This document shows positions 8,021-16,276 of a stretch of 59,431 bases of DNA, one piece after another (position 1 is the first letter of the stretch; every line of letters starts with the position of its first letter). The position numbers and the translations under genes are program-made. The stretch covers positions 1 to 59,431 of the forward strand of contig JBCCEF010000027.1 of NCBI GenBank assembly GCA_039030395.1, written 5' to 3'. This DNA comes from Acidobacteriota bacterium (GTDB taxonomy: Bacteria; Acidobacteriota; Thermoanaerobaculia; Multivoradales; JBCCEF01). The notes under the pieces were generated by a model. It saw only the letters and a program-made list of their open reading frames with translations. It made no database searches and was not told the DNA's origin.

Positions 8021-8412
8021 GCCGGCTGCTCCTCGACTCACACATCTGGCTCTGGTACACCGCCGGCTCCCGCGACCTACCCGCGGTCCTGCGAGACGCT
8101 ATCGACCAGGCGGTCGGAGCGTGCTGGCTGTCGCCGATCACCCTGTGGGAGGTGGGAATGCTCGCCCACAAGGGCAAGGTTCGCCTACGGCAGGACGCCG
8201 GCGAGTGGATCGCCCAAGCGCTCGACCGCTTTCCCCTGCGGGAAGCACCGATCAACTTCGAGGTCGCCCGCGAGGTCTCCGAGTTGGAACTGCCGCAAAG
8301 CGATCCAGCGGACCACTTCTTGGCCGCCACGGCTCGGGTCTTCGGACTGACGCTCGTCACCATGGACGGTCATCTCGCCCTCTCGGAGGAGGTCGAAACG
8401 CTCACCGTCTAA
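8017..8412 (+). CDS. VapC-like PIN-domain toxin
   Basis: A 131-residue PIN-domain ribonuclease. The acidic catalytic residues are visible: Asp in LLLDSHIWLWY, Glu in SPITLWEVGML, Asp in SDPADHFLAATA and Asp in LTLVTMDGHL. These coordinate Mg for cleavage of RNA, often tRNA or rRNA in VapC toxins. It starts with GTG at 8017, overlapping the antitoxin stop as GTGA. The pair is complete and looks functional. It lies directly upstream of a tRNA cluster on the opposite strand. Confidence 0.9.
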   Translation: MSRLLLDSHIWLWYTAGSRDLPAVLRDAIDQAVGACWLSPITLWEVGMLAHKGKVRLRQDAGEWIAQALDRFPLREAPINFEVAREVSELELPQSDPADHFLAATARVFGLTLVTMDGHLALSEEVETLTV

Positions 8413-8448
8413 TGATGCGCTGGTCTGGGGGATCAGATGTAGAGGAGA

Positions 8449-8525
8449 TGGTGCGCCCTAGAGGATTCGAACCTCTGACCTTCGGCTCCGGAGGCCGACG
8501 CTCTATCCAGCTGAGCTAAGGGCGC
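8449..8525 (-). tRNA. tRNA-Arg(CCG)
   Basis: Minus-strand cloverleaf: acceptor GCGCCCT pairs with AGGGCGC, the anticodon loop is CTCCGGA (anticodon CCG, reading CGG), the T-loop is GGTTCGAATCC, and the 3' CCA is encoded (8449-8451). It is the last gene of a four-tRNA cluster, 8 nt from tRNA-His. Confidence 0.95.
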
Positions 8526-8533
8526 GTGGGTGT

Positions 8534-8609
8534 TGGGGTGAGCGAGGGGACTTGAACCCCCAACCACTGGAACCACAATCCAGCGCTCTGCCATTGAGCT
8601 ACGCTCACC
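8534..8609 (-). tRNA. tRNA-His(GTG)
   Basis: Minus-strand cloverleaf with acceptor GTGAGCG/CGCTCAC plus the extra G-1 at 8609 facing C73, the identity element of tRNA-His. The anticodon loop is TTGTGGT (anticodon GTG). CCA is encoded at 8534-8536. Confidence 0.95.
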
Positions 8610-8675
8610 ACAGTAGGGAATAACCCCCGTAGGAAAAAAACCTAGTGGGAATAACCCGTGTCTTCGAAAGAGCAG

Positions 8676-8752
8676 TGGCCTGCCTGGAGGGATTCGAACC
8701 CCCGACCAACGGCTTAGAAGGCCGCCGCTCTATCCAGCTGAGCTACAGGCAG
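8676..8752 (-). tRNA. tRNA-Arg(TCT)
   Basis: Minus-strand cloverleaf with acceptor CTGCCTG/CAGGCAG, anticodon loop CTTCTAA (anticodon TCT, reading AGA), T-loop GGTTCGAATCC and encoded CCA (8676-8678). Confidence 0.95.
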
Positions 8753-8791
8753 CCGGTGGAGGTTTGGAACCTCCGAGGTCTCCGTTGAATG

Positions 8792-8865
8792 TCGGGGCGC
8801 CCAGATTTGAACTGGGGACCCCCTGCGCCCAAGGCAGGTGCGCTACCAGACTGCGCCACGCCCCG
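8792..8865 (-). tRNA. tRNA-Pro(TGG)
   Basis: Minus-strand cloverleaf with acceptor CGGGGCG/CGCCCCG, D-arm GGCGCAGTCTGGTAGCGC, anticodon loop CTTGGGC (anticodon TGG) and T-arm loop GTTCAAATC. Unlike its three neighbours it has no encoded CCA (the bases after the discriminator A read CAT). It is the first gene of the cluster in the direction of transcription. Confidence 0.95.
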
Positions 8866-8920
8866 TCGGAAACAGCGCGCGCCAGTCTAAGGCGAGCCGC
8901 CCGACGGAGTCAATCTCCCC

Positions 8921-8961
8921 AAAAGCCCAAGGGATCGCCCCGGTCGACCCGGAGCGATCCC
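8921..8961 (-). terminator. Rho-independent terminator of the TonB-dependent receptor gene
   Basis: On the minus strand, 27 bp after the receptor stop codon, a 13-bp stem with a 5-nt loop (GGGATCGCTCCGG / CCGGGGCGATCCC, loop GTCGA, 8931-8961) is followed by TTGGGCTTTT. The stem is strong and the T-run short, so the call is likely but not certain. Confidence 0.6.
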
Positions 8962-8987
8962 CGTTGAGGCTGGTGAAAGCTACGCTA

Positions 8988-11402
8988 CTACCACTCGAAA
9001 GTCACGTGGCCGAGAGCGCGCCGGCCCAGGAGATCGCCACCGAAGGACTCCCAGTGGTCGTTGTCGGTCACGTTGGAGATATTGACGCCGACGCTCCAGT
9101 TGTCGTTGATGGCGTAGTTGCCGCCCACGTCCACCGTGTAGTAAGCCTCCACATCGCCCTGGAAGGGACCGACCGCCCACCGGAAATCGTCCACGAAACG
9201 CATCGAGAGATCCAGGTCCCAGGCGTCCCGCGCGTAGCCGAAGCTCACGCCGCCCTTGTGCTCCGGGGTGTTCGGCAGCAGCAGATTGGCGAACGCGGAG
9301 CTGCCGTCCTTGATGTCGAAGTCGAACCACGAGTAGGTGAAGTTGTAGTTCCAGCCGTTGCCGAAATAGCTGGTCAGCCCCAGGTCGATGCCCTGGGTGT
9401 CCACCTCGCCGAAGTTGGTGTAGGAGACGGCGGCGATGATGTTCGAGCCGTCGAGGTTGTTGGTCAGCGTCGGCACCAAGCCGCGGATCACCGTCGCCAG
9501 GGCCTCCGGCACGCCGGCCGGCGCCTGCCAAGGGCCGAAGTTCGAGTTGATCCGGCCCAGCGGGGTGCCGAGGGTTGGGATCAGGTCGGTGATGAAGTTT
9601 TCGTTCTGGCTGTTGTAGTAGTCCACCGTCAGGAATGACTTGCCGAGAATTCCGCTGTAGCCCACCTCGAAGGTCTGGGTTTCTTCCAGTTCGAGGTCCT
9701 CGTTGCCCACCGCCAGCACCGGCGTCACGCCAAGGCCACAGTCGAGGTTGCGGGACAGGCACACCAGGGCGTTGACGCCCCTCAGGTCGGCCGATGGCGC
9801 CACCGGCGCCTGCAGGTAGAACTCCGAGTAGTTCGCCACCTGGAACGCCTCGTTGTAGGTGAAGCGCAGGGTGTTGTTGGGGTTGATGCCATAGACCAGC
9901 GACGCCTTGGGCGAGAACTGGCCATCGTGCAGGGAACTGTCGTCGTAGCGTCCGGCGACCACCACTTTGACGGCCTCGGTGACATCGATGTCGAACTGTC
10001 CGAAGAGGGCGGACTTGTCGGAATCGATCGGCGCAAAGACCAAGGTCTGTCGCCCGAGGCGCGGATCGAAGGTGTCAATCTCCTCTTCACCGTAGGCGGC
10101 GCCGGCGACGATGCGAGCGCGGTCGTTCATCAGATCCCAATTGGTCTGGAACTCGACCTGGTAGTTGTTGGTGTCGAGCACCAGGTTGGCGCCGGAGGAC
10201 AGGGCCGCCTGCTCCGGCGCGTCGCGCTTGTTGTAGTAGCCGAGAAGGTTCCAGCGCAGGGAGGAGTAGTTGATCCGCCCGTAGGTGCGCTCGATCTCTT
10301 GCTGCTGCACGCGGCCGATGCCCGTTTGGGCCACCACACCCTCGGACTGGGCGAGGCCGACGTCGATGGACAGTAGGTCGTCGTTGCCGAAGTACTTGTC
10401 GAGTCGGGCGCTGCCGAATTTCACCTCGACGGCGTCCTCGGGATTCAAGGGAATCGCCTCCTGCGGCAAGCAGTCGGTGGTCACCCCGCCGCCGCACGGA
10501 ACGACGTACTCGGCCTGGCCGTTGCGGGAAACGGAGAAGTCGCCGCTGTCGCGCAGACCACCCTGCAGCTTGAGGTAGAAGTCGCTACCCAAGGCGCCCG
10601 CCCAGCGGGCGTCGGCGTTGGTGGTGGAAATCTCACCGGCGGCCAAGCGCACCTTGACGCCCTGGCTATCGCGCGGACGCTTGGTCACCAAATTGAGCAC
10701 GCCGCTCGACGCGTTGGCGCCGTACAAGGCGGCGCTCGGGCCGCGGACGAACTCCAGGTTCGCCAGATCGTCGAGCGGGAACGAAACCGCCGGCCATTCC
10801 TGGGAACCGAGGAAAGGCACCGCCGGGTTGCGCCCGTCCACCAGTACCGCCACGCGCCGGTTCAGCGAGCTGTTGAAGCCGCGGGTATTGAAGTTGTAGT
10901 CGTAGAGGCCGCTTTGGGTGACTTCGGCGCCGGGGGTGAACTCGAGCAGCTTCGGAAGCTGACCGTGGGCCGCCTCGCGCTCCACCTCTTCGGCGGTGAT
11001 CAGGGTCACCGCCGCCGGCGCTTCGACAATGCGCTCGGCGCGGCGCGAGGCCGAAAACACGGTGATCGTCTCGACGAAGGTCACCTCCCAGTCGACCTGC
11101 TGATCAACGCTGGCGGTCTCACCGGCGGTGACCTCGACACCGTCCACCCGGTCGACGTTCTGGCCGAGACTGATGTTCAGGGAGTAGGTACCCGCCGGTA
11201 CCTCATCGAAGGCGAAGGCGCCATCGGAACCGGTGACGGTCGCCATGCTCGTTCCCTCGACGACGACAGTGACTCCACCGATAGCGCTGCCGTCCTCACG
11301 CGTGACCGTACCCTCGATTCCCCCGTCATCCTGAGCCACGACCGCGCCGGTCAGAACGACCCAAGATGCGAGAAACAGACAGATGATGCGTTGGCTCCTC
11401 AT
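8988..11402 (-). CDS. TonB-dependent outer-membrane receptor
   Basis: About 804 residues. A signal peptide (MRSQRIICLFLASWVVLTGA) is followed by a carboxypeptidase-like domain (GGIEGTVTREDGSAIGGVTV), then a plug domain (VEAPAAVTLITAEEVEREA to LEFVRGPSAALYGANASSG) and a long beta-barrel ending HVTFEW, with the terminal aromatic residue expected for BAM recognition. It would take up a siderophore, vitamin or oligomer across the outer membrane with TonB energy; the substrate cannot be read from sequence. I chose ATG 11402 because GGGAGG lies 5 bases upstream and it starts the signal peptide. A candidate terminator follows at 8921-8961. Confidence 0.92.
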   Translation of the reverse strand: MRSQRIICLFLASWVVLTGAVVAQDDGGIEGTVTREDGSAIGGVTVVVEGTSMATVTGSDGAFAFDEVPAGTYSLNISLGQNVDRVDGVEVTAGETASVDQQVDWEVTFVETITVFSASRRAERIVEAPAAVTLITAEEVEREAAHGQLPKLLEFTPGAEVTQSGLYDYNFNTRGFNSSLNRRVAVLVDGRNPAVPFLGSQEWPAVSFPLDDLANLEFVRGPSAALYGANASSGVLNLVTKRPRDSQGVKVRLAAGEISTTNADARWAGALGSDFYLKLQGGLRDSGDFSVSRNGQAEYVVPCGGGVTTDCLPQEAIPLNPEDAVEVKFGSARLDKYFGNDDLLSIDVGLAQSEGVVAQTGIGRVQQQEIERTYGRINYSSLRWNLLGYYNKRDAPEQAALSSGANLVLDTNNYQVEFQTNWDLMNDRARIVAGAAYGEEEIDTFDPRLGRQTLVFAPIDSDKSALFGQFDIDVTEAVKVVVAGRYDDSSLHDGQFSPKASLVYGINPNNTLRFTYNEAFQVANYSEFYLQAPVAPSADLRGVNALVCLSRNLDCGLGVTPVLAVGNEDLELEETQTFEVGYSGILGKSFLTVDYYNSQNENFITDLIPTLGTPLGRINSNFGPWQAPAGVPEALATVIRGLVPTLTNNLDGSNIIAAVSYTNFGEVDTQGIDLGLTSYFGNGWNYNFTYSWFDFDIKDGSSAFANLLLPNTPEHKGGVSFGYARDAWDLDLSMRFVDDFRWAVGPFQGDVEAYYTVDVGGNYAINDNWSVGVNISNVTDNDHWESFGGDLLGRRALGHVTFEW

Positions 11403-11600
11403 GATGCCTCCCTCGTTCGTTGTCCCCGTGAACTCCCTGAAGTCCCGCCGCGCGAACGCGATAACATCACGGGCTTCCGGAGCCACCGTCAAAGAAAATA
11501 AGCTCCCTGCCTAAATAGCAGTAGGCCAGCCGGCGAGTCAAGGGACACATCGGCACAACTTCAGAGATCCGAACGTCGACTTCTCAGCGGGAACCGAGCT

Positions 11601-12962
11601 ATGGAGATGAGCCGCTATGTGGTGATGGGAGCCGGCGAGGTCGGATTTCACCTCGCGCGCACGCTGTCCCACGAGGGGCACAGCGTCACCGTCATCGAAA
11701 CTGCACCGGCACGCGCCCAGCGTATCGAAGAAGAGCTCGACGCCCGCGTCATCGAGGGCGACGGCAGCCGGCTCGGAGTGCTCGAGGAGGCGCAGGTCGC
11801 CGGCTGCGACCTGTTTCTGGCGGTGACTTCGGACGACCAGGCGAACCTCGCCGCCTCGCTCCTCGCCAAGCGCGCCGGCGCTCGGCGAAGCGTGGTGCGG
11901 ATGGGCGCCGGCAGTGAACTCCTGCGCCACCGCAAGGCCTACCAGCAGACCTTCGACGCCGACCTGCTGCTCTCCACCCAGGTCCTCACCACCAGCCGCA
12001 TCATCAACTGTTTTCGCGGCTTCGACACCACCGCCGTCGAGTATTTCGCCGAGGGCAAGGTGCAGTTGCGAAAGGTGGCTCTGTCGGAGGAATCGCCGCT
12101 GGTTCGCCAGCCGCTCTCCGAGGTCGAACTGTCGCCGGACAGCCTGGTGGTGGCCTTGTTCCGCGGCGACCGGCTGGTCATTCCCTCCGGCGGCGACCGC
12201 GCCGAGGTCGGAGACGACGCTCTGATCCTCGCCGGCACGGAGTCCATCCGCGACGTCGAGCGGATGGTCACGGCTCAGAATCAGCGCCTCGGCGACGTGG
12301 TGATCGCCGGCGGCAGCCGCACCGGGCAAATGGTCGCCCAGGCCCTCGCCGGCCTCGACGCCCGAGTCACCCTCATCGAGCGCGATCGCAGCCGGGCCGG
12401 CGAGCTGGCGGCCAGCCTGCCGTGGCTCCACGTGCTCCACGGCGACGCCACGGACCTCGCCCTGCTGCGGGCCGAGCGGGTGGAGGAAGCGCGCTATTTC
12501 CTCGCCGTTACCGGCTTCGACGAGAGTAACCTGATGGCCAGCCTGCTGGCCCAGGAGATTGGAGTCTCGAACGTGGTGGCGCTGGTCGATCGGGCGGAGA
12601 CTTCGCACCTGTGGCGGCGCCTCGGGTTGATGCAGGTGTTCTCGCCGCGCTCCCTGGCCCTGGACCGTATCCAGGAGTACATCGACAACGGCTACCGCGC
12701 CAACATCGTGTCGCTGCAGAGCGGCGCCGCCCAGGTGATCGAACGTACCCTGCACGCGGCGAGCCCGGCGGCCGGTGTGACCCTGGCGGAGATGAAACCA
12801 CCGCGCGGCATCATCGTCGGCACGGTGGTGCGCGGCGACAAGGTGTTCGTGCCGCGGGGCAAGGATCGCCTCGAAGCCGGCGACATGGTCATCCTCTTCG
12901 TCCAGGACGAAGAGATGTCCACCGTCCGGCTGCTGTTCCCGGCGATCGAACGACCGTCATGA
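11601..12962 (+). CDS. trkA: Trk potassium uptake regulatory subunit TrkA
   Basis: A 453-residue cytoplasmic RCK protein that gates the TrkH channel in response to NAD(H)/nucleotides. It contains two Rossmann NAD-binding halves: the first starts YVVMGAGEVGFHLARTLS, the second DVVIAGGSRTGQMVAQALAG, each followed by a TrkA-C segment. The length matches the two-RCK TrkA of Proteobacteria. The next gene, trkH, starts 24 bp downstream. An ATG at 11607 (MSRYVVMGAG) is an equally possible start. Confidence 0.95.
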   Translation: MEMSRYVVMGAGEVGFHLARTLSHEGHSVTVIETAPARAQRIEEELDARVIEGDGSRLGVLEEAQVAGCDLFLAVTSDDQANLAASLLAKRAGARRSVVRMGAGSELLRHRKAYQQTFDADLLLSTQVLTTSRIINCFRGFDTTAVEYFAEGKVQLRKVALSEESPLVRQPLSEVELSPDSLVVALFRGDRLVIPSGGDRAEVGDDALILAGTESIRDVERMVTAQNQRLGDVVIAGGSRTGQMVAQALAGLDARVTLIERDRSRAGELAASLPWLHVLHGDATDLALLRAERVEEARYFLAVTGFDESNLMASLLAQEIGVSNVVALVDRAETSHLWRRLGLMQVFSPRSLALDRIQEYIDNGYRANIVSLQSGAAQVIERTLHAASPAAGVTLAEMKPPRGIIVGTVVRGDKVFVPRGKDRLEAGDMVILFVQDEEMSTVRLLFPAIERPS

Positions 12963-12986
12963 TCGGCTCGCCGTGAGTGGCCCGCG

Positions 12987-14438
12987 ATGAACCTGCGGCC
13001 GGTTCTGCGCTTCCTCGGGCGCCTGGTGCTGGTGCTCGCCCTCGCCCTGCTCTTCCCGGCGGTGGTGAGCGTGATCTACGGCGAGGGCCGAGCCGCCGGC
13101 GCCTTCCTGATATCGATGGCCATCACCGCCCTGTGCGGCCTGGCCATGGTCGGTGCCAGCCGCAATGCCACCACTCAGATCTTCCGCCGGGAAGGCATCT
13201 TGATCGTGGTCGGCGGCTGGATCTTGGCCTCCGCCTTCGGCGCCCTGCCGTACCTCCTGACGGGCACCCTCGCCCACCCGGTAGACGCCCTCTTCGAGGC
13301 CACCTCGGGCTTCACCACCACCGGGGCCACGGTGCTGCCGGCGATCGAAGAGGCGGGCTACGGCATCCTCTTCTGGCGCAGCTTCACCCAGTGGCTGGGC
13401 GGAATGGGAATCATCGTGCTCTTTGTCGCTCTGCTGCCGGAACTCGGCCCCGGCGCCCGTTTTCTCTACAAGCTCGAAATCCCCGGCCCCACCGCCGAAG
13501 CGCTCCAGCCCCGCATTCGCGACACGGCGTCCGTCCTGTGGCGCATCTACCTTGGGATGACCCTGGTTCAAACGACGCTGCTGAAGCTCTGCGGCATGAG
13601 TCTCTTCGATGCCCTCACTCACACTTTCTGTACCCTTGCGACCGCCGGCTTCTCACCGCGCGCCGACTCCATCGCAGCCTACCCCTCGCCCTGGATCCAT
13701 CTGATCATTTTGGTATTCATGATCCTGGCCGGCGGCAACTTCTCCCTCTACTACGGCCTTCGCCGAAAGCGAGGCTGGAATTTGCTGCGGGACTTCGAGT
13801 TTCGTCTTTACCTGACGGTCATCGGCGTCGCTGCGCTGATCGTGACCATCAATCTGTGGCGTTCCGGCACCTTCGAGCTCAACGCCCGACTGCCCCTCGA
13901 TGCGGCCTTCCAGGTCGTTTCGATCATGACCACCACCGGTTTCACCTCGCAAGATTTCGACGCCTGGCCCAATCTGTCACGCATGCTCCTGGTGATCCTG
14001 ATGTTCGTCGGAGGCTGTGCGGGCTCGACCTCCGGCTCGATGAAGGTGATGCGGATGGTGGTGGGCCTCAAGACGGCCTTTCGGGAGGTCCGCCTGTCGT
14101 TCAGCCCGAACACCGTGGCGACGGTCTTCGTCGGCGGCAAGGCAGTGCCGGAATCGGTGGTGCGGAGTGTCACCGGCTTCTTCATTCTCTTTCTTTCGAG
14201 CTGGGGCGTAGGAACTCTGCTCCTAACCCTCGGCGGCCACTCCCTGGTCACCGCCGGTACCGCCGCCATCGCTACCCTCGGCAACATCGGCCCAGGCCTC
14301 GACGCCGTGGGCCCAACTCAGTCCTACGCCTTCTTCAAACCCTGGGAAAAACTCTTGATGGTCCTTTTGATGTGGGTCGGTCGCCTGGAGGTTTACTCCA
14401 TTGCAGCCCTTTTCATGTTCCGCTTCTGGAGGAGATAG
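12987..14438 (+). CDS. trkH: Trk potassium uptake channel subunit TrkH
   Basis: A 483-residue inner-membrane K+ channel of the SKT family. The four pore-loop selectivity segments are visible: TSGFTTTGATVL, CTLATAGFSPRADS, MTTTGFTSQDFDAWP and ATLGNIGPGLDAVGPT, each with the filter Gly. Many hydrophobic helices surround them (about eight M1-P-M2-type membrane segments). It follows trkA and precedes an ACT-like protein, forming a three-gene unit for regulated K+ uptake. Confidence 0.95.
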   Translation: MNLRPVLRFLGRLVLVLALALLFPAVVSVIYGEGRAAGAFLISMAITALCGLAMVGASRNATTQIFRREGILIVVGGWILASAFGALPYLLTGTLAHPVDALFEATSGFTTTGATVLPAIEEAGYGILFWRSFTQWLGGMGIIVLFVALLPELGPGARFLYKLEIPGPTAEALQPRIRDTASVLWRIYLGMTLVQTTLLKLCGMSLFDALTHTFCTLATAGFSPRADSIAAYPSPWIHLIILVFMILAGGNFSLYYGLRRKRGWNLLRDFEFRLYLTVIGVAALIVTINLWRSGTFELNARLPLDAAFQVVSIMTTTGFTSQDFDAWPNLSRMLLVILMFVGGCAGSTSGSMKVMRMVVGLKTAFREVRLSFSPNTVATVFVGGKAVPESVVRSVTGFFILFLSSWGVGTLLLTLGGHSLVTAGTAAIATLGNIGPGLDAVGPTQSYAFFKPWEKLLMVLLMWVGRLEVYSIAALFMFRFWRR

Positions 14439-14441
14439 GCC

Positions 14442-14831
14442 ATGAAACTCGACCTCACCGTCTTACCCGGTCGCTGGGCCGTCTGCCGGCTCGCTCCGGA
14501 TGCGGCGATTCCCGAGTGGGCCGAAGGCGGCACCTTCGCATCCATCACCCGCACCGCCGCCGAGCTGTCCATCCTCTGCCCGGAAAACGCCGTTCCAGCG
14601 GACGTCCGGCACCAGGGCGGCTGGCGGCTGATCCGCTTCGCTGGCACCTTCGCGTTCGACCAAACCGGCGTTCTCGCTTCTGTCACCGGCCCCTTGGCAG
14701 CGGCAGAAGTGGGCATTTTGGCCGTCGCCACCTTCGACACGGACTACCTGTTCGTTTCGCAAGAGAATCTGCCCCGCGCCCTCGACACCCTGCGGGAAGC
14801 AGGACATCGGGTGGAGGGAGAAGGCATATGA
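14442..14831 (+). CDS. ACT-domain-containing protein (CASTOR-like)
   Basis: A 129-residue protein starting MKLDLTVLPGRWAVCRLAPD and carrying RFAGTFAFDQTGVLASVTGPLAAAEVGILAVATFDTDYLFV. This is the tandem-ACT layout of small CASTOR/DUF2241-like amino-acid-sensing proteins. A strong ribosome binding site (GGAGGAGA) precedes it. It begins 3 bp after the trkH stop, so it may modulate the Trk system or simply be co-expressed; the ligand is unknown. Confidence 0.85.
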   Translation: MKLDLTVLPGRWAVCRLAPDAAIPEWAEGGTFASITRTAAELSILCPENAVPADVRHQGGWRLIRFAGTFAFDQTGVLASVTGPLAAAEVGILAVATFDTDYLFVSQENLPRALDTLREAGHRVEGEGI

Positions 14832-14911
14832 TGGAACGCGAAATCCAGATCAGGCGCTAGAAGCGCTCCAACCCGCCGAGGGCCTTCGTATGCGCCGGGA
14901 AGAAGGTGCTG

Positions 14912-16216
14912 ATGTACATCGTCCTCGCATTCGGGCTGTCGATTCTCGCCGCGCCGGTGGCCAGCACGCCAGTGGCCGTCGAAATCTCCTCGGACAGCCT
15001 CGAAACGGTACTCCTCGACGAACGAGAGTCCGCCGCGGAAACTCCTCCTCCGGGCGGCACCGAAGTGCCCTACCCGACCACGCCGGACTGGGAAAACGAC
15101 CTCCGCATCCAGGTCGGCGGCCTGCAGGTGGCAGACATGAACGGCGACGGCCGGCAGGATGTGGTGGTCGGCTGCTACATCTCGAACAGTTTTCCGCCCT
15201 ACGACGACTGGCGAAACTTCATCTACTTCAACACCGGCAGCGGCCTCGAAGGCTCCCCCTCCTGGGCGTCCGACGACCAGCGCTCCACCGGCGATATTCA
15301 GGTCGCCCTGCTGAACGACGACGCCTTCCCGGACGTCTTCGCCGCCAATGGCGGCGGGAGCTACGATCCTTCGGTGATCTACTTCGGCGGCCCGAACGGC
15401 CCGGCGACCACCCCCGGCTGGCTCTCCACGGACTCCTCCTGGACCAATTACGCGCTGCCCTTCGACTTCGACCACGACGGCGACGTGGACGTGGTGACCG
15501 CCAACCAGGGCCGCTCCCAGGACGACCCCTTCCGGCCGATCTACATCTTCGAGTCGAACGCCGGGGTGCTGCCCACCACTCCCGCAGCGCTTTCCCCGGA
15601 GATGTCGATCCAGAACTTCCTCGCCTTCGGTCACCTCGACGACGACGAGTGGGAAGATCTCGCCGTCTCCAAGTGGGCGAACTTCGAAAGCGGCGTTTAT
15701 CGCAACGATCAAGGGACCCTCGAAAGCACCACCACCTGGACCACCGGTGACGACGACACGGACAAGGGCGTCGCCTGGGCCGATGTGGACGACAACGGCG
15801 ACCAAGATCTCGCTCTCGGCCATGACCCGACCCTCGTCTACTTCAACACCGACGGCACCCTCGGCAGCCCGCAGACGGCCACCGGCACCTTCTTCGGCCA
15901 CGCGGAGCTACGCTTCGAGGACATCGACCTGGACGGCGACCCGGACCTCGCCGAAGTCCACTTCGCCAACGGCAAGGCGCAAATCTACCTGAACCGCGGC
16001 GGCGTGCTGGACACCGCCCCCACCTGGACCTTCGACTCCTCCGCCGTCGGCACCGCCCTGGCCTTCGGCGACATCGACGGCGACGGCGCACCGGACCTAG
16101 TGGTCGGCAACTCCGGGGACCCTTCGGTGATGGTGTTCATGAACCGCCAGAAATGGCTGCTGGTGGACGGCTTCGAATCCGGTAATACCGACGCCTGGAC
16201 GACGACGGTTCCATAG
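14912..16216 (+). CDS. Secreted FG-GAP/VCBS repeat protein
   Basis: A 434-residue exported protein. A signal peptide (MYIVLAFGLSILAAPVAS) precedes a chain of FG-GAP/VCBS repeats with Ca-binding Asp-rich turns: VADMNGDGRQDVVVG, DFDHDGDVDVVTANQG, WADVDDNGDQDLALG, DIDLDGDPDLAEV and DIDGDGAPDLVVGN. These build a beta-propeller often used in adhesion. It ends LLVDGFESGNTDAWTTTVP, a tail seen on many exported proteins of Acidobacteriota and possibly a sorting or anchoring motif. I chose ATG 14912 because AAGG lies 5 bases upstream; a GTG at 14906 is in frame. Confidence 0.85.
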   Translation: MYIVLAFGLSILAAPVASTPVAVEISSDSLETVLLDERESAAETPPPGGTEVPYPTTPDWENDLRIQVGGLQVADMNGDGRQDVVVGCYISNSFPPYDDWRNFIYFNTGSGLEGSPSWASDDQRSTGDIQVALLNDDAFPDVFAANGGGSYDPSVIYFGGPNGPATTPGWLSTDSSWTNYALPFDFDHDGDVDVVTANQGRSQDDPFRPIYIFESNAGVLPTTPAALSPEMSIQNFLAFGHLDDDEWEDLAVSKWANFESGVYRNDQGTLESTTTWTTGDDDTDKGVAWADVDDNGDQDLALGHDPTLVYFNTDGTLGSPQTATGTFFGHAELRFEDIDLDGDPDLAEVHFANGKAQIYLNRGGVLDTAPTWTFDSSAVGTALAFGDIDGDGAPDLVVGNSGDPSVMVFMNRQKWLLVDGFESGNTDAWTTTVP

Positions 16217-16276
16217 GCTCGGGAGCGGAAACCCGGAGGCCCTATTGGCGGCGAGTGCCGAAGGTCGGCGGCACGG

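Noticed and set aside
12977-14860. 627-codon plus-strand frame overlapping trkH
   Set aside because: Arg/Pro-rich out-of-frame translation of trkH and its neighbour, without family features.
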